From: Asterias rubens
Taxonomy: Eukaryota > Echinodermata > Asteroidea > Forcipulatida > Asteriidae
NCBI RefSeq assembly: GCF_902459465.1
Contig: NC_047070.1
Span: 11,018,001-11,082,000 of the forward strand
Direction of reading: 5' to 3'
Length of the DNA stretch: 64,000 nucleotides
The notes beneath the pieces were generated by a model. The model had not been told where the DNA came from. It saw only the letters and a list, made by a program, of their open reading frames with translations, and made no database searches. Both the position numbers and the translations under genes were made by a program. Positions 13,101 through 28,100 of the stretch are shown here, piece after piece (the stretch's first letter is position 1; each line of letters opens with the position of its first letter).

Positions 13101-16100
13101 TCTAACTGGCAAATGGATGATTCACAAAAGTATTTATAGTTTCATTTCATATTTTGATTTCCATACATGTATATTTTCAGACTAATCAGTATCTATCAAT
13201 TTTTTTAATATTATAAATCATTTATTAGAGTAAAACATTATTATAGGAGTGGTGTGTTTTCAGAATGAGCTGCTGGGTTTTAATTTTTTCTTTTGTGAGG
13301 TTGTTTCTTATTTAAATTATGACTATCTTGTGATAATTTTGAAAGATCTTTTTTTAACGAACATCACACATGTGGGTCAATAATCTCCAGCAAACGTTGG
13401 TCCAGTTGGTAGCTGGAGGAGTGCCTTGTTTCTGAGCTCTGCTTACAGCGCGGAGCTGTTCCCATTGGACTTTTTAGCAACCCTGTTAAATTACCATGGC
13501 TGCGCGGGAGTCTTCCGCGACCTCTTTTGTAAGTTTTACACCACGGTCGCGCTAAGTTGACAGGAAGGTTGGTTTACCATGCGTCCCCATTGAATTAATT
13601 TTGTTAAAGTTGCTTTACTTCTCAAAAAAAAAGTCCAGTGGGAACCTGGCTTTACTTTGATTGAGTCCCTGGTGACGTCACAGTGCTCTATGATTTCTAG
13701 GCACTATGGGGGCTTTTCTTGGCGGTATTTTCGCCCAGTATGGCATCGATCAACTGTGTTTTTTTGGTACTTATGAAGCAATATATATACGCACTTGTTT
13801 ACCTTTCTATAACAACAGAACAAATAATGTTAATTTCGTTCAAGTTGATAAAATTGATGAACAACTCAAAAAATAAAACTATTTTTAAAAGGTGAACGAA
13901 ACAGTTTGTAGTATTTGCATATTTTGTTGTTGTCATATGAGTTGCTTGTGACAAACTGATTATGTTTGAGTTGCTTAACAAACTGATTATGTAAGAAACA
14001 AACAAACAAAAGTAAACAACCTTTTATTATGGGTTTTTTGCCAAGCGGTCTTGCCCATCAGACTCGAGCTCTGATGGCCTAGTTATCAGAGAGTAGGTTC
14101 GAATCTCTGTTAGGACGCTTATGTCCTTGAGCACCACAGTTAACCATAAATTGCTTTACCCTAACCATTAATTGCTTCTCTTAACCCAGATGTTGAAATG
14201 GGAATCTGAGATGGTTTTGTGTTGGACTAACCCCTTAGTGCTAATAAACAGAAGCTTGAGGTTTACAGTAAATGCTTTCGAGGGAGTTGAGAAAGTTTGT
14301 GCATTGGTCAAAGTATGCCTGATGAACCAAATAACAATGTTGCAAAGCGCATTGATCTAGCTACAATGTTGCAAAGCGCATTGATCTAGCTACAATGTTG
14401 CAAAGCGCATTGATCTAGCTACAATGTTGCAAAGCGCATTGATCTAGCTACAATGTTGCAAAGCCCATTGATCTAGCTACAATGTTGCAAAGCGCATTGA
14501 TCTAGCTACAATGTTGCAAAGCGCATTGATCTAGCTACAATGTTGCAAAGCGCATTGATCTAGCTACAATGTTGCAAAGCGCATTGATCTAGCTACAATG
14601 TTGCAAAGCGCATTGATCTAGCTACAATGTACTAAAGTATGCCTGATGAACCAAATAACAATGTTGCAAAGCGCATTGATCTAGCTACAATGTACTAAAG
14701 TATGCCTGATGAACCAAATAACAATGTTGCAATGCGCATTGATCTAGCTACAATGTTGCAAAGCGCATTGATCTAGCTACAATGTACTAAAGTATGCCTG
14801 ATGAACCAAATAACAATGTTGCAAACCGCATTGATCTAGCTACAATGTTGCAAAGCGCATTGATCTAGCTACAATGTACTAAAGTATGCCTGATGAACCA
14901 AATAACAATGTTGCAAAGCGCATTGATCTAGCTACAATGTACTAGCCCTCGATTTCACAAAACTCTTCCAACATGTAACTAAGGATTAATCTTGTGACTT
15001 GGGACGAGTCCCAACCCGTCACTGTAGCATGCAGACCTTAAGATTAATTCTAAGTTATGAAGAGTTACTCGTCCTAACTCGAGATAAGACGAGTCCTAAC
15101 TCTTTGTGAAATCGACGGTAGGATGCATGAACATGTGTGTGTGTTGTATAAGAACCCAGTTTTGGTGTTTTTAACAGTTTTGGTTTCTAAGGTTTATTTT
15201 GAAGAACCGTGTGTTACCATTTTAAAAATTGATATCGATTAATTTGTTATGGTGTGTTTCCTGTGGAAGCAGCGACTAATGTACTTTATCAAGCATGCAA
15301 GCAGTTTTTTTTCAGCCAAGCATGCTCAGAAAACAATAATTTTGCAATTCGGACCAGGACAAAATATTCAGAAGCGTATGTAGCATGTCTTGGTCGAGGT
15401 GTCTATAACCAATTATCTTTAAATGTGTCATAATGTCAATGCATTTCTTTGAATTGCATCCAAGGATTGCAGTATAGTGAGAGAGTTGCGTCGACTTAAA
15501 ATTAGATTCCAATTTGTGTCCAAAACATGCATTGGCGAATACAGGGTACCAGACTTATCAGCACATTGCACTGTGCTGCATTTGTACCTAAAAGTAGAGA
15601 CTTGACCAAAGAAAACTGGTCCCTCCATGTCGCAACTCTCTCAGTACACAGCACTGACCAGGACTATCTAAGGCATTTAAGAATCAGACTGCATGGTTTG
15701 GCTGGTTTGGGACTGCACAAGTAAACTAATCAGCTAGTTTCTCGATCAGGCTTACCATCATAATCATAGTCAAACAGTTTGGGCGATGAGTTACTAAATG
15801 GTGTTGGACTGAAGACTGCACTAGTAAACTGATCAAGCTTTAAATGGGATCAGGCATACCACCATAATCAGAGTCCAACAGTTTGGGTGTTGAGTTACTG
15901 AATGGTGTTGGACTGAAGACTGCACTAGTAAACTGATCTAGCTTTAAATGGGATCAGGCATACCACCATAACCAGAGTCCAACAGTTTGGGTGTTGAGTT
16001 ACTGAATGGTGTTGGACTGAGGACTGCACACTAATAACGGATCAAGCTTTACATTGGATCAGGCATACCACCATAATCAGAGTCCAACAGTTTGGGTGTT

Positions 16101-19100
16101 GAGTTTAAACTGAATGGTGTCAGACTGAGGACTGCACACTAATAACTGATCAAGCTTTACATTGGATCAGGCATACCACCATAATCAGAGTCCAATTACC
16201 TGGGTGCTAAGTTACTGTACACGTATGTTGTTTGGGATTGCAGTTACTAAATGGTGTTGGATTTAAAAGGGCGATGAAGGAACCTAGTAAATCACTTACA
16301 GGAGTTAAGCTTTACTAACGCATTGGGTGAATCGTTTCCTTTTCTTAACTACCGGTACATTGTAAAGCTAGCCTATATGTTAATATCTGAGGTTATACAG
16401 GCGGGTCATACCTGGAGGTCAAATTGTGAGATCTGAGGTCAAACAGTCAGGTCATACCTGGAGGTCAAATTTTGAGATTAAACATTGAACTGAACCTCGA
16501 AGCACTGTTAAATCTGAGGTTAAACAGTCGGGTCGTACATGTACCTTCAGTTCAAATTCGGAGATCAAACTCTGATAAACCGCTGAGAACTGAAATACAT
16601 GTCGAATTCCAAGATAAATCACTGCTACGCAACCTCAGAGAACATTTTGGTGGGATTGAAACAATGTAAGTTCTGTTCAAGTACCACAGCTCGAGCCTGC
16701 CCTTAAAAGAAGTACGTTAGGTAGTTTAATCCTGAAGTTGAGAGTTTCACCTGTTTCAGATAGGCACGCCAGAGTCGCGCCGAACCAAATAGATTAAGAC
16801 TGACCATAGGTCGACCCAAATAAATTTTGGTTTCAGACAGGCGAACTTAACATAACGTTAACATTGGCTCGGCTCATGAAAAGATCAGCGTCTGAAACCA
16901 AGGCCCTCAAGAGAAATTCCGAAACGACTGCAACAGTTGATCTTTCGACTTCTAGCGCATGTAGTCGCTCCTAACTGCTTCAGACGTCAAACTTTTCATG
17001 TACTTTAAGTCAGATTTTGACGCAACTCTGGAGCGCCTGTCTGAAAGGGGTGTAAAATGATAAGGGAATGACCCTCCTTTTTGGTTTTTGAATGATTTAG
17101 TCTAATAAAAACGATGTTGTTCTTTTTTTGTCTTCGTAGGCCATGATAACATTCGTCTTGTAGAGAGTATCAGACAGCAAGGTGGAATGCAACCTCAGCA
17201 GAATCCTCACTACATTCCAGGTAAGTCTGGACCCCAATACCACAAACCTGCTAAGCAGAAAATAGCAGGGAACCAGTCACAAGTAACATATGTTACACAG
17301 TGTTATAGCTTGTAATCTGTTTTCGCTAAGCAAGGTGTTGATTTGCTACATGTATATACTGTAGCAGTTTTAATTCTGAACAGCCCTGTGAAATCCTTAC
17401 TAATTTTTAAGAGCAGAGCTGCCTTTAAGCACAACATTGGTTTAACTGCTATCTTTTGGAGTCACAGCATAACATTATAGTGAGATTGTGGGAGATAGTT
17501 CTTATTTCTGTTTTATTATTTAGCAGTCTTTCAAAACCTTATAATTGTGAACCCCCTCCCCAATTATTGGGGTAGAGAAATTTGTGGCTGTTTAAATGTT
17601 AATTTTAATTCAGCAAGTACTCTGCAAGACCTTGAACAGTTTGGATGGGATTCTGTCAGGAGCGTCACGTTTTAAAATTTGATTGGGGAAGGGTGAAGCT
17701 TCTTGTTTTGCTTGCCCCACTCCCTACGGGGGTCGATGTCAACCAAAGCTTACATCCCGAGGATACTGCAAAGGGGGGAAACCACAATTCAAGTCTGGAG
17801 AGAAAAGTGGGTTTCTGGTCCGGGTATTATTTTACAGCTTACGTTGACTTCAAACGTCGACTTTGAGACTAAACGCCCATTTGACCTGATTCTATCAAAT
17901 TAAATCTGACATTTCTGTCTGTTAAAAAAATTTTAAACAAACAAATATACAAAATTGTTTACCCAAATCAAAAGACAAACATGTGGTTGTGGAAATAACA
18001 TATTAATGAAGTGCATAATTGAAAACACAATTTGAAATGAGGGTAGAACTTTAATTCTTGGAATGTAACATGCATTCTTTTCCCTGCACGTACTAAACCA
18101 CAATTACAACCCAGGTTTTTTTGGCGATATCTCGAAAATGCTACCAGTTTTTGAAATGAAATTTTCACAGGTTAGTTTTATTGTATATAACTGCATTTGT
18201 ATAGAGTTTACGCTCCCTTGAAATAGAGACCTTTGGTTCTTGTACAATACATAAAAATTGCGTTAAATATGCAAAAGTGTTAATTACGGAGCACTGCTGC
18301 AAATGTTCATTGTCACAGGTATCTGAAACGTGTAAACACTTGTTTTTATAACTCCACAGATGATGTGATCAATGGTTATGACAGCTACAACAATCTTGGC
18401 CGTCCGATGGCACCTCCTCCAGCCTACCATCCCGGTGAGCCCCTTAATATTCCTCCACATGACTATTACTTCTAGCGCCCTCAACATCCTCACGAACCAT
18501 TCTCATTGTTCCACCATGATCGCAATCCGTCATCATCAGCACATCAGCTCAATTTATACCACCATGATCAATTTCGTGTACAGATATTCTCATTCACTCA
18601 TTTTCATTTAGGAGAAGTTGAGAAGCAAACACTGCATCAGGGGCCTTTCTCAAACCCCTGTTTGGGATCCGTATACGGCTCGGGCTCCGCTTCGATACGC
18701 AGTGGAAACACAGCGCCTACGAACTGGCCTTTAGGCCTGTACAACTTTGAAGCAGCGTGTATTTGCACGCAGTGATGGTTTTGAACATCACAAGGCGCCT
18801 GGAGTCCGCACTTGAGCCCAAGCCGAGGTTTGAGAAAGACCCCCTTGTCTCGCCCTTATGCTATCTATCGAGCCTTTAGTCAGGTACCGATGACGTGTGA
18901 ACCCACCTCATAATGATCTTTACCATGTCTTCAAGGTACCACACTAAGAAGGTCACATCTTTGTAACACTACTTATAAGGGCTGTGGTTACAACTTAGGT
19001 CCCTGTCCACCATTTTGAATCCCATGCTGAAAGCACCCAACTTTAAAACTTCTGGGATCGCTCAATCCTTAACCAGAGGTGTACAAAGTAGTTTCAAAAA

Positions 19101-22100
19101 GGTACTACGGGTGTTTTAACCAACAGGTGGTTTTTATGTTTAACACCAAGTTAATTTCCTGTAATAATGTTGATGGCGTTTTCTCCAGTTTATTGTAAGG
19201 TTCTGATTTTTGTTGTCTGTTTAACAATGTGAGACTGTCTGTGAAACAATGTGAGACGGTCTGTGAAGGACCTAAGTTCATGGCTCTGCTTACCTTAAGC
19301 AGTGAATCGGCGCTTACGAAAGCAGGGAATTCCACGCTTACGCTAAGCAAATTTCATGGGTTCGCAGGAAATGCTTGGTGCATGTGTGCTTTCCACTTTT
19401 CTAGGGATTCTTTGCTTTACACTAGTAGCTCAGAAATTTGGCGCTTGTAAAGTAGGCGGCGGAGAGTCAGAGTGATCATAAGCGCAGAACTCAGCGTAAA
19501 ACAGAGCCAAGAAATTGGGCCTACATAGATGTTTAACATCTCATGTGTAAGCGAACAAACCTTGACGTAATTCTTGCTCTTCAACAGATATAAGAAAACA
19601 TCTGTAAAGTAATTGAACAAGTTGAAAGTATGAAAGATCAATTTTCTTTCCTGTATAACAATCTCTTCAGCAGTACTAGCTTTTACATAAACCTGTACAT
19701 AAGTCATTAAGTGCTTTTTTAAAAATTTAATTGATGTTTTTGTATTATGCAGACAAGTAATACAAGTTCAGAAGGTGTGCTTTGTATATAACATGTAGAT
19801 ATTAACCTTTCTTCGCTGAAAGGCCAGGCTGCGAAAAAAACAATGATGATGAAAGAATGATGACAAATTATGATTTTCATTCAGAAATTAGTACCTCAAA
19901 ACTCATAAAATTGACTTCTTTATTACAGCTGCAAACAAATGTTGATGAAAGTGTGTGTAATGACAAATTAGATCATGATCATATATAATAATGTGAATGA
20001 AAATGAATAGGGTATAAATCGGTTAAAGGACTTTTTTCTTGTCCTTTTTTTCCAAAATACAGCTCACGAATTGTTTTTCTCCTGATTTTTATTTTATTTA
20101 TTTTTTACATTGTTTAAAAAAATGTAAAAGACAGATTGTCAAACAGTTAAAGGCATTATTGTTATGTGCGTCAAGATAAATTGTATTCTTCTGTGTTCTG
20201 CAAAATCCAAACTTCCAATAATATTTCAAGTTTTTGTGTTCGCTTATGTTTCATTTGAAAATCTTGCCAATTAATTTGAAAGCAACTGAACAAGCTTGTG
20301 TTATACATGTGGAAGAAACACAAATTTTATTTAGAAAAAAAAATATTATTTTAGTGAGGATGTCAGACAAAACAACACTTTTGCTTATGACCTTAACTCC
20401 ATTTTGTGATTGAGTAAGATTCTTTCTCACTCTAAACTCAACACCTAAGCTGTTGGAACTCTGATTATTGTGATGCCTGATCCCATCCCAATGCAAAGTA
20501 TTATGATATTTTGTTTACACTGAAAGCTACATTTAATAATTTCTGCGCAAAGCACCAATTCCACGCAATGTGTATTGTCTCGTAAAGTAATTTCTGCGAA
20601 TTTAAACAAACTATTGCGTAACTTTTTTCTTTTCCTTTTTTTTCCCAAGTATATCTTGTAGTTGCTAGTTCATTTATCTTTTGTTACATATAACCACACT
20701 GTGTCTAACTTTTGTGGTTCTGTCATTTTTAATATTCAATTTATTATGTAAATGTATTCAGTTTTTACCAGGATGTTATATTTGTTAACTGAAAGACCAG
20801 TGAAAAATTAGGTTTAGTTCATTATATCCATTTTTATTTCATTAGTGCATGACAACAATATTTATTTATTATCTTAAAAACATAATTTTTAAGGTAAAAA
20901 TACACAAACCGGTATTTAACATTTAGCTCATCAGTTTCCCACAAATTTAGTTTTTAACTTTTGGATAAAATTAATATTATTACTAATTGATATCCAATTC
21001 CGTCCCCCACAAGTTCATTTTTGTTGTTTTTGTGTTTGTTGATGTTTTTGGGGGTATCTGTGACTTTTTTTTTGTATTGATCAAACTAATACATCTAATT
21101 TTTTACAGAAGAATATGTTTTAAATTATTGTGGTCATTTTATTCTCCTCTGCCTCCACTAAAAGATAAAAATTAATCAAATTTTTATAGTTAACAAAATG
21201 ATAACTATATTGTGCTGTGCCAATCGAATTGTTGAATTGTCCAATCTAGTTTTATTTTGGAATTTGCAAGGATTTTCTGAGTGAAGTATATACAAACATT
21301 TGTATGCCTCAAACGATTAACCATTTTTTCTTCAAGAATAATAATATCTTACATCTAGTTATTATCCAGTTATAGATGGCAGGTGTGTTAAATTTCAGCT
21401 GATTTCCTCGTTTTTTTGTTTCTTGCCTTTTCCATTGAAAGTTAAAACTGGAACTTTACTCTTTTGTTGTTGTTGTTGTTGTTGTTGTTGCTGCTGCTGT
21501 TGTCGCAATTCAGCTTCTCAGCTGTAAGGGCTGATTATTCTCAAAATGCTTAGTATCGGTTGGGTATGCTTGGCCCCCATGTTTGCTGTACCCATGGACA
21601 TGTTGTCCCTATGTTTTGGCCGGATAGTTCCAAATCCATCAAAATATAGCAAAAGTAGTGACAGAATTTGGCAGATTTACTTTGAGAAGTTTATCTTGCT
21701 TCCTAAAACAAACAATCTCTTTTTTTTTAATGGTAAACACTTTATCAGTGTTCATTAACGATGCTCTACTTCAGATGTCATCTGTTTCATTTATACTTTT
21801 TGTGTGCTATAAACAAAGCATTTTTAAAACTTTCTCAGAAAAAGTTCGCTTTTGTTTTCCAATGACTTGCCTTTCCAACTAAAATTCAGTGACAAATTGG
21901 AAATGCCTGTCCCTCAGATTTTACAATTTTAATTTTCATACTTTGTGTACTCGTTGTTTTTAAGCCAGGCAAAAAAATACTGATAATTGTTTTTATTTTA
22001 CCGTTGAGCACTTGAATGAAGTGTGCTATCAAATTGTTTACAAGCTCTGAATTCTTTGATTATAAAAGCTTGTGAAAGACAGTCAGCTACATTCTGTACA

Positions 22101-25100
22101 AATTAATTTTCAAGAGCAATTGTAGGTTTTTCTGCCCCATACAGGGCTCGAAATATACACTGGACCACAGGCTATGCGGCCAGTGATTTCAGCACCGGGC
22201 CATTAAACTTGTGACCGTACAAGTTCATGGGTCGATTTCACAAAGAGTCAGCCCTAACTTAAGGCTAGTCCTATGTTAAGACGATTAACTCGTCCTAGCT
22301 TCTCAGCTTAAAGGGCTGATTATCCTCAAAATGATTAGTACCACTCGGGTATGCTTGGCCACCATGTTTGATGTACCCATAGACATTTGGCCGGATAATT
22401 CCAAGTCCATCAAAATCTAGCAAAAGTAGTGACAGAATTAAATTCGAGCCCTGCAATAGATATAACTTTAAGTACATAATAAAGTGTGCTTGGTTTTGTG
22501 TGCTCGGTGACCTTCGGCTGTAGTTGATGAAAAAAGGCATGATATTCGTCTACTTTATGTCTGATATACATTTTTATTTTTATTTTGGAAAAAGTCAGGA
22601 AACTGTACCCCATATGAACATGCAAAGAAGTGTTCCCATTTAACATTGGATGTAACTAAACGCGAGGCCGCAGGAGAAAAAGTCCAATGGAAATACGGCT
22701 TAAGACAGACCGTGTGTTCATAAAATGTTTCCTACTTTCTCCAAGAACCAAATATCATGCAATTGCCAACCTTTATCTTGATTCAGAAAATTCCCCTTTA
22801 AAGCTGTTATTTCATTGCACTTAAACTAATTGTTTCTCTGCATTGAACTTCTGGAGAAGGAGTCAATGCCAAGAATTCTTTTCATAAAAAAATATGAAGA
22901 GAAGGCTTCAATATTTTAAAAGCGAAGGTCAACATTTAAAAGCAAACCCTGCAGGAAAAGATCAAAGGGATAGCTTATTTAATTGTTTTACTTGTATTAC
23001 TTTGTAAGGTATGTTTTGTTTTCATAATAAAAACAGACGTTCTGAGAACATTTGATAATTGCCTTTGAAAGTTTATATTTCTTGTGGGTACTGTGCTAAC
23101 CCCCCCCCCCCCCCCCAATCTACAAGTACATTATATTAAAACCAGATATGATTGCTGTTGATATATAGAGATTTTGATTTAAAGTCACTTATGGTTTGAT
23201 TTTTAAAACCAATGTGGTGATTTTTAGACAAGGTACACCAAAGACTAATCCCAAGTTTATTCAGCACAATCTTAGTATTTAATTACTGAATTTACTTCTC
23301 TGCGCCTTCTCTTTGAAGATTTACAATCCCGCATTTGTATCCATGTCCTCAAAAAAAATTGCCTAAAATTCTTGATTCTTTGTAATGACTCTCTTTGTTT
23401 TCCATTTTTTTATTCATTTTGTCTTTCTGAATACTTCGTAGAGGATCGAATGCGAGAGAACAAAGGCACGCTTATTCAAGCCATGTTACAGGGGTTACCG
23501 CACCAGCAATCCTTTGACCATGTTGACAATGAGGGTAGAGACTTGTTGTGAAGTCAAGTGGTTTTGTCTTTTATTTTTATCTAACACCCAACACCAGTTG
23601 GACACTCTCAAAATGTTAGTGTGATTGTTGAAATTGTACAGTGACTATGAATTAACAATTAACAAGGAAAATATCTCCCAACTTTGCCGAACCCATTAAT
23701 ATTTAACTGAACTGACTTATCATGTATGTGTACACAATTCACCAGATTTATTTGTCTGTTTTATTGGTGTCTGGTTTATTTTTTGGAGCGTGGGGGTTGA
23801 TACCTAGTTGGTCATGTTGTTAGGTCTGAAATTTCACTCATATTGGGGCATACATAACTGATGCCCCCTTGGAGAAAATAATTCCATCAAGGTATATAGT
23901 TAGTAAGGCACACAAGTTAGTAAGACCAAAATCAGTGCAACTGATTGGGGGGATCTTCATGGTCTATGTACACCTGTCAATTTATTGGACCAGAAAATGA
24001 ATTGTAAAAAAAATTGTCAACGGCTCTTCGGTCTATTGCCCCATTTTTCTGACAATCGCTCTAATGCCGCGGGTCGTTAACAGCAGCAATGTAAAAACAA
24101 TATTCATTTTAGAAGTATATGTCGTGCACTGTGCATGGCGAGCGCAAAATATTTTTGTACATGGTGTGTCGTTTTGAAACATCATCTGTCAAGATTTGTT
24201 CAGAGAAAAATTGTTTGATGAAAAAAAAAGTGTGCACTATTTAAGTCCAACAAAGCTGGAGCTGTTACTAAAACGCCTGGACTCCTGTAGCCACCCGTCT
24301 ATTTGTAACGTTCAACGTAAGGTAAATATATTTTGTTGTCTAACACCCAATGTTGATTTAAAGGCAAAGTAAACCTTTTGTTTTTGTGAATCCCAAATAT
24401 AACATGTATTGTTTCATTGTTTGAAAGTTAAACAAGATAAATGTAAATGGTATTTGAAGCTTTATTGCATGGTGTGGAAAATAAGAAGTAACTATAAATA
24501 CTTATAAGCAGTAAACTTGCCGGTACAACCATGTATAGTATCTCTTTTGAGGGAGTGTTGGCTCTGAAAAGAGCCGGTGTTGTCTTAACGTTTTGAACAG
24601 TATACTCTGCTCGTCTTCAGGAGATAAATGTCTTTTTGAAAAGAAAAAAAAGTACAAATTGTGTCTGAAGAAAAAAATGTTTTACAGTTGTTTCGAAAAA
24701 TATTTCATTAATGGCTCATGTTGTTTGAATTCTAACTAATCCAGATGGAAATGCAGAAGCATCAACTAGCCATGCCAGTGCAATGAGGTCACGGAGGTCA
24801 TTGTCTACAAGCCTGTCCCTCCCACCATACAGCAGACACCCCTCTTTTGAAGATGGTATGTGCCAAAACCTCAAAGCATTTTTCTCATTAACCTTTTTAC
24901 AATAATATTTCAAAGTCACTTTTGAAAATAATATGAAGGAAATATTTCTTAGGGAAACTTTTTAGCTTTCATAATACATTGGATGGACACCCCTAATTGG
25001 AAGATGGTAAATCCAAGTATTTTTGTCAAAAACAACATCGATTTATATAGAAATGTTATTGGTGATTGGTACTAGAACTTTCAAAGTAACTATGCTTACC

Positions 25101-28100
25101 TGAACAAGATTACCAGCCAAGGTACAACATCACATGTACAATTTATGACTGGTATCCTGCTCATAGCTGCTAAGCAGAAGATTGTTGAGCAATATTGTCT
25201 GCTTACACACCTCTATGAAATTGGTCCCTGACTGGAGAAAAAAATGCTGTCATTCCAGACAAAAATATTTGACCTTATCAGGCCTGATATTCACGGAGGC
25301 AACAAAGGCGATTGCCTCCACGCCCCCTGGTCATTGCCTTGGTGCCCTTGAAATGCTCCAATAGAAATTTACAATTTCCTTATCGGGTGCCCTTGATCAA
25401 GAAGGAAATGCCTAGATGCACTACTCTTTCAAAAACGAAGCATCGAGCCTGCTCTATAATTTCAACCAAATAACTTAGATTTTTATTAACCAAAAGTCTT
25501 TAATTCCATTCTGGCTGGCAGACGTTTACCCATCACTGTCTCCGCGTCGTCAACGGCATTTAGCTGCCATGATGATGTACCGTCGATCGGGGAGCAGCAG
25601 TTTGCAAGCATCACGCACTGAAGACAGTGGTTGGGGTGAGTCTATTACATATATGAAATACATTACAGATTTAACTTTAGAGATATGTTCGAATTCCATG
25701 AAGCAATTTATGAATGTGTTAACACCCCTTTCAAACAGGCACTCCAGAGTCGTGCCGAATCAAATTCTGAATTAAGTTCATGAAAAGTTTGACATCTGAA
25801 ACAGTTAGGAGCGACTGGACGCGCAAGCAGTCGAAAGATCAACTATTGCAGTTCGGCCTGACTCTGGCAAGCCTGTCTGAAAAGGGTGTTACATGTACCC
25901 TCTCTACTGTCTTCCCATCATTATGTTGAATTATGAATAATAAGAGCGCTGATGTTCAAATTTTACCGCATGTACAATGTACATGTAGGCAGAGTAGTAG
26001 TTTAAGTGGGGTTTAGATTAGATTACATGTAGATTAGATTAGATTATAATTCTTTATTGTCCGCATAACATATACAGATAATTGTTTTCCATTGGCAATT
26101 GGAGACATTAAAAAATTATTATTATTATTATTATAATAAACATGTACTTGATTATAATTGGAGTTGAAACCTAATAATCCTTTTCAGAGCCACCCCATCA
26201 CACAAGGTGTATACCAAACCTTAATATATCGTAATTCTACCATGCAAAATTCAAATCCTACTTAACCATAATTGCACTGTCCTTTGAACGGCATGTAAAA
26301 CGGTAGGATCTGTGTGATGGGAAATGCATCCCAGAGTGATTGTTATGAGAAGGAACTCAATCTGATGTTTCTGGCATAGTTGGATGTAGCTTGTGCTGCA
26401 TCACCTTGTAAAAAAAACCTGGTCATAATTGAAACAGAGCTCAACATACCTGCCGTCAATATAATCAGTTCTTTGGGAGGTCCATCAGGTCCAATTTCAT
26501 AACCTAAGCTCAAATTAGAACGAATCTATATCTTGCTTGTTTAAGTTTCCTAACAGTTTGCTTGTCCTTTACATTAACAGGTCGGCAAGGCTCCAGTGTA
26601 GAAACATCGATACCATACTGGGGAAGCCAGCGAGCCGTTGAGTATGGTACAAATGTTTCCAGACTTTTTTGTTAATGTTAAAAAATCTGAAATGGTATGG
26701 AGCTGTGTTATCAGCCGCAGCTTATAGTTCTCATGCATATGAAGCGTCATCCCTTACATGCCTTAGGCAAGGAGGAGGGCAGATCAGCTGTTCAGCTGTT
26801 CTTAGCCGGAAAAAGTGCCACAGTTGACCTGGTAGCATTTTGTCTTCTGATGGGGGGGTCTATTGATTTCTGTAGATCCCTTAAACACCGCAGAATGATA
26901 CCCATGATACCCATGCCTGTATACAGACTGTGAATCAGATAACCCTGTTTCAGTCCCAGGAGTAGGTGGCAATGTGTTCCTGGTGACAGTTGATTTGGCA
27001 TGTTTGGTTCGTGAGCCCAAATCAGTTAAGTGTAGCCTTCACCTTGAAGTAGCCGTGGTGCCTTGTGATATTGGGCGAAATATCATCTAATTTTTATTTT
27101 TTTTTTGACTTAATGATTCAATAACTTGACTTCTTATTTCCCCTGCGTACTCCAAAGATGATGAACATAATCCTTCGTTTTTGTCGCCGAGCTCATTCGA
27201 TCATCCTGCCAATAGTCGCCAGTCATCCTTCGAAGATGGTACATGTATATGCCTCCTTTGAACTTGGTACCTGTGTCTCAAAATATATGTATTTATGTGT
27301 GAAGTGACTTTGTAAAATTTGACATTTTGAATTTGATGTTATGTAGAGTAAAGATTCTTTGTTTACTTATCGTTGTAAAAGAACAATGTGTTTTCATTTT
27401 TTTATTTTGTGACAGTGGTGATTACATTGTTATTGCACTTTGTTTTTTTGTATCTGTAAAAGACTAGACTTGGTACGAGTCAGTGTTTGTGCATAGTCAT
27501 CAGTAATAAATTTTTGTTGCGCTTTCACTCTGGTCTCATTTAATTGGCAATCCAGTGAGTTACTGATACATCATTGTACATAGCAAACGCTGTTGATTGG
27601 CCAATTACTGAAAAGTGAGGGCGCACATCAAGTGCTGAAATAAAGCAATGACAACTGATATTTTAGATGAACAAGCACTCAACCATAGTCGTACTCGGTT
27701 CAAGTCTTAGTAAAAAAGGTGTTTTTGTTAAATTACTGAAATAAATTGTTATTTTGTATGTTCTGTTGAGACACTTATTTCCAATTCCCAATTTCCAATT
27801 TCTTTGCAGCCTTTCCAATAGTCATCCCAGGTCCTTACCCACTGACTGGGCAAAGCGGCCTCTATCGTCAACCTTCTGATCCCCTCTTTGCCCCACCCCA
27901 CCCATCAGTGTATAATAACCTATCACCATCCATGTCATACCCACCTGCCCGCACCACCCATATCCTAGTGCCGTCCACCCAGATACACCCTCCGTCATCC
28001 CGCATGCTGCACACCCAACAGTCGCTGCACCCTCCCCAGTCGCCCAAATTGGTACCCATGCACACCCATCAAGCCGTCTTCCCTACCAACTCCCCCCAAC

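Noticed and set aside
14334..14944. CRISPR-like regular array
   Set aside because: The units are directly adjacent with no unique spacers, and the genome is clearly animal. It is a minisatellite.
23100..23116. Poly-C tract as a regulatory element
   Set aside because: A simple homopolymer with no supporting context; it may also be a sequencing weak point.
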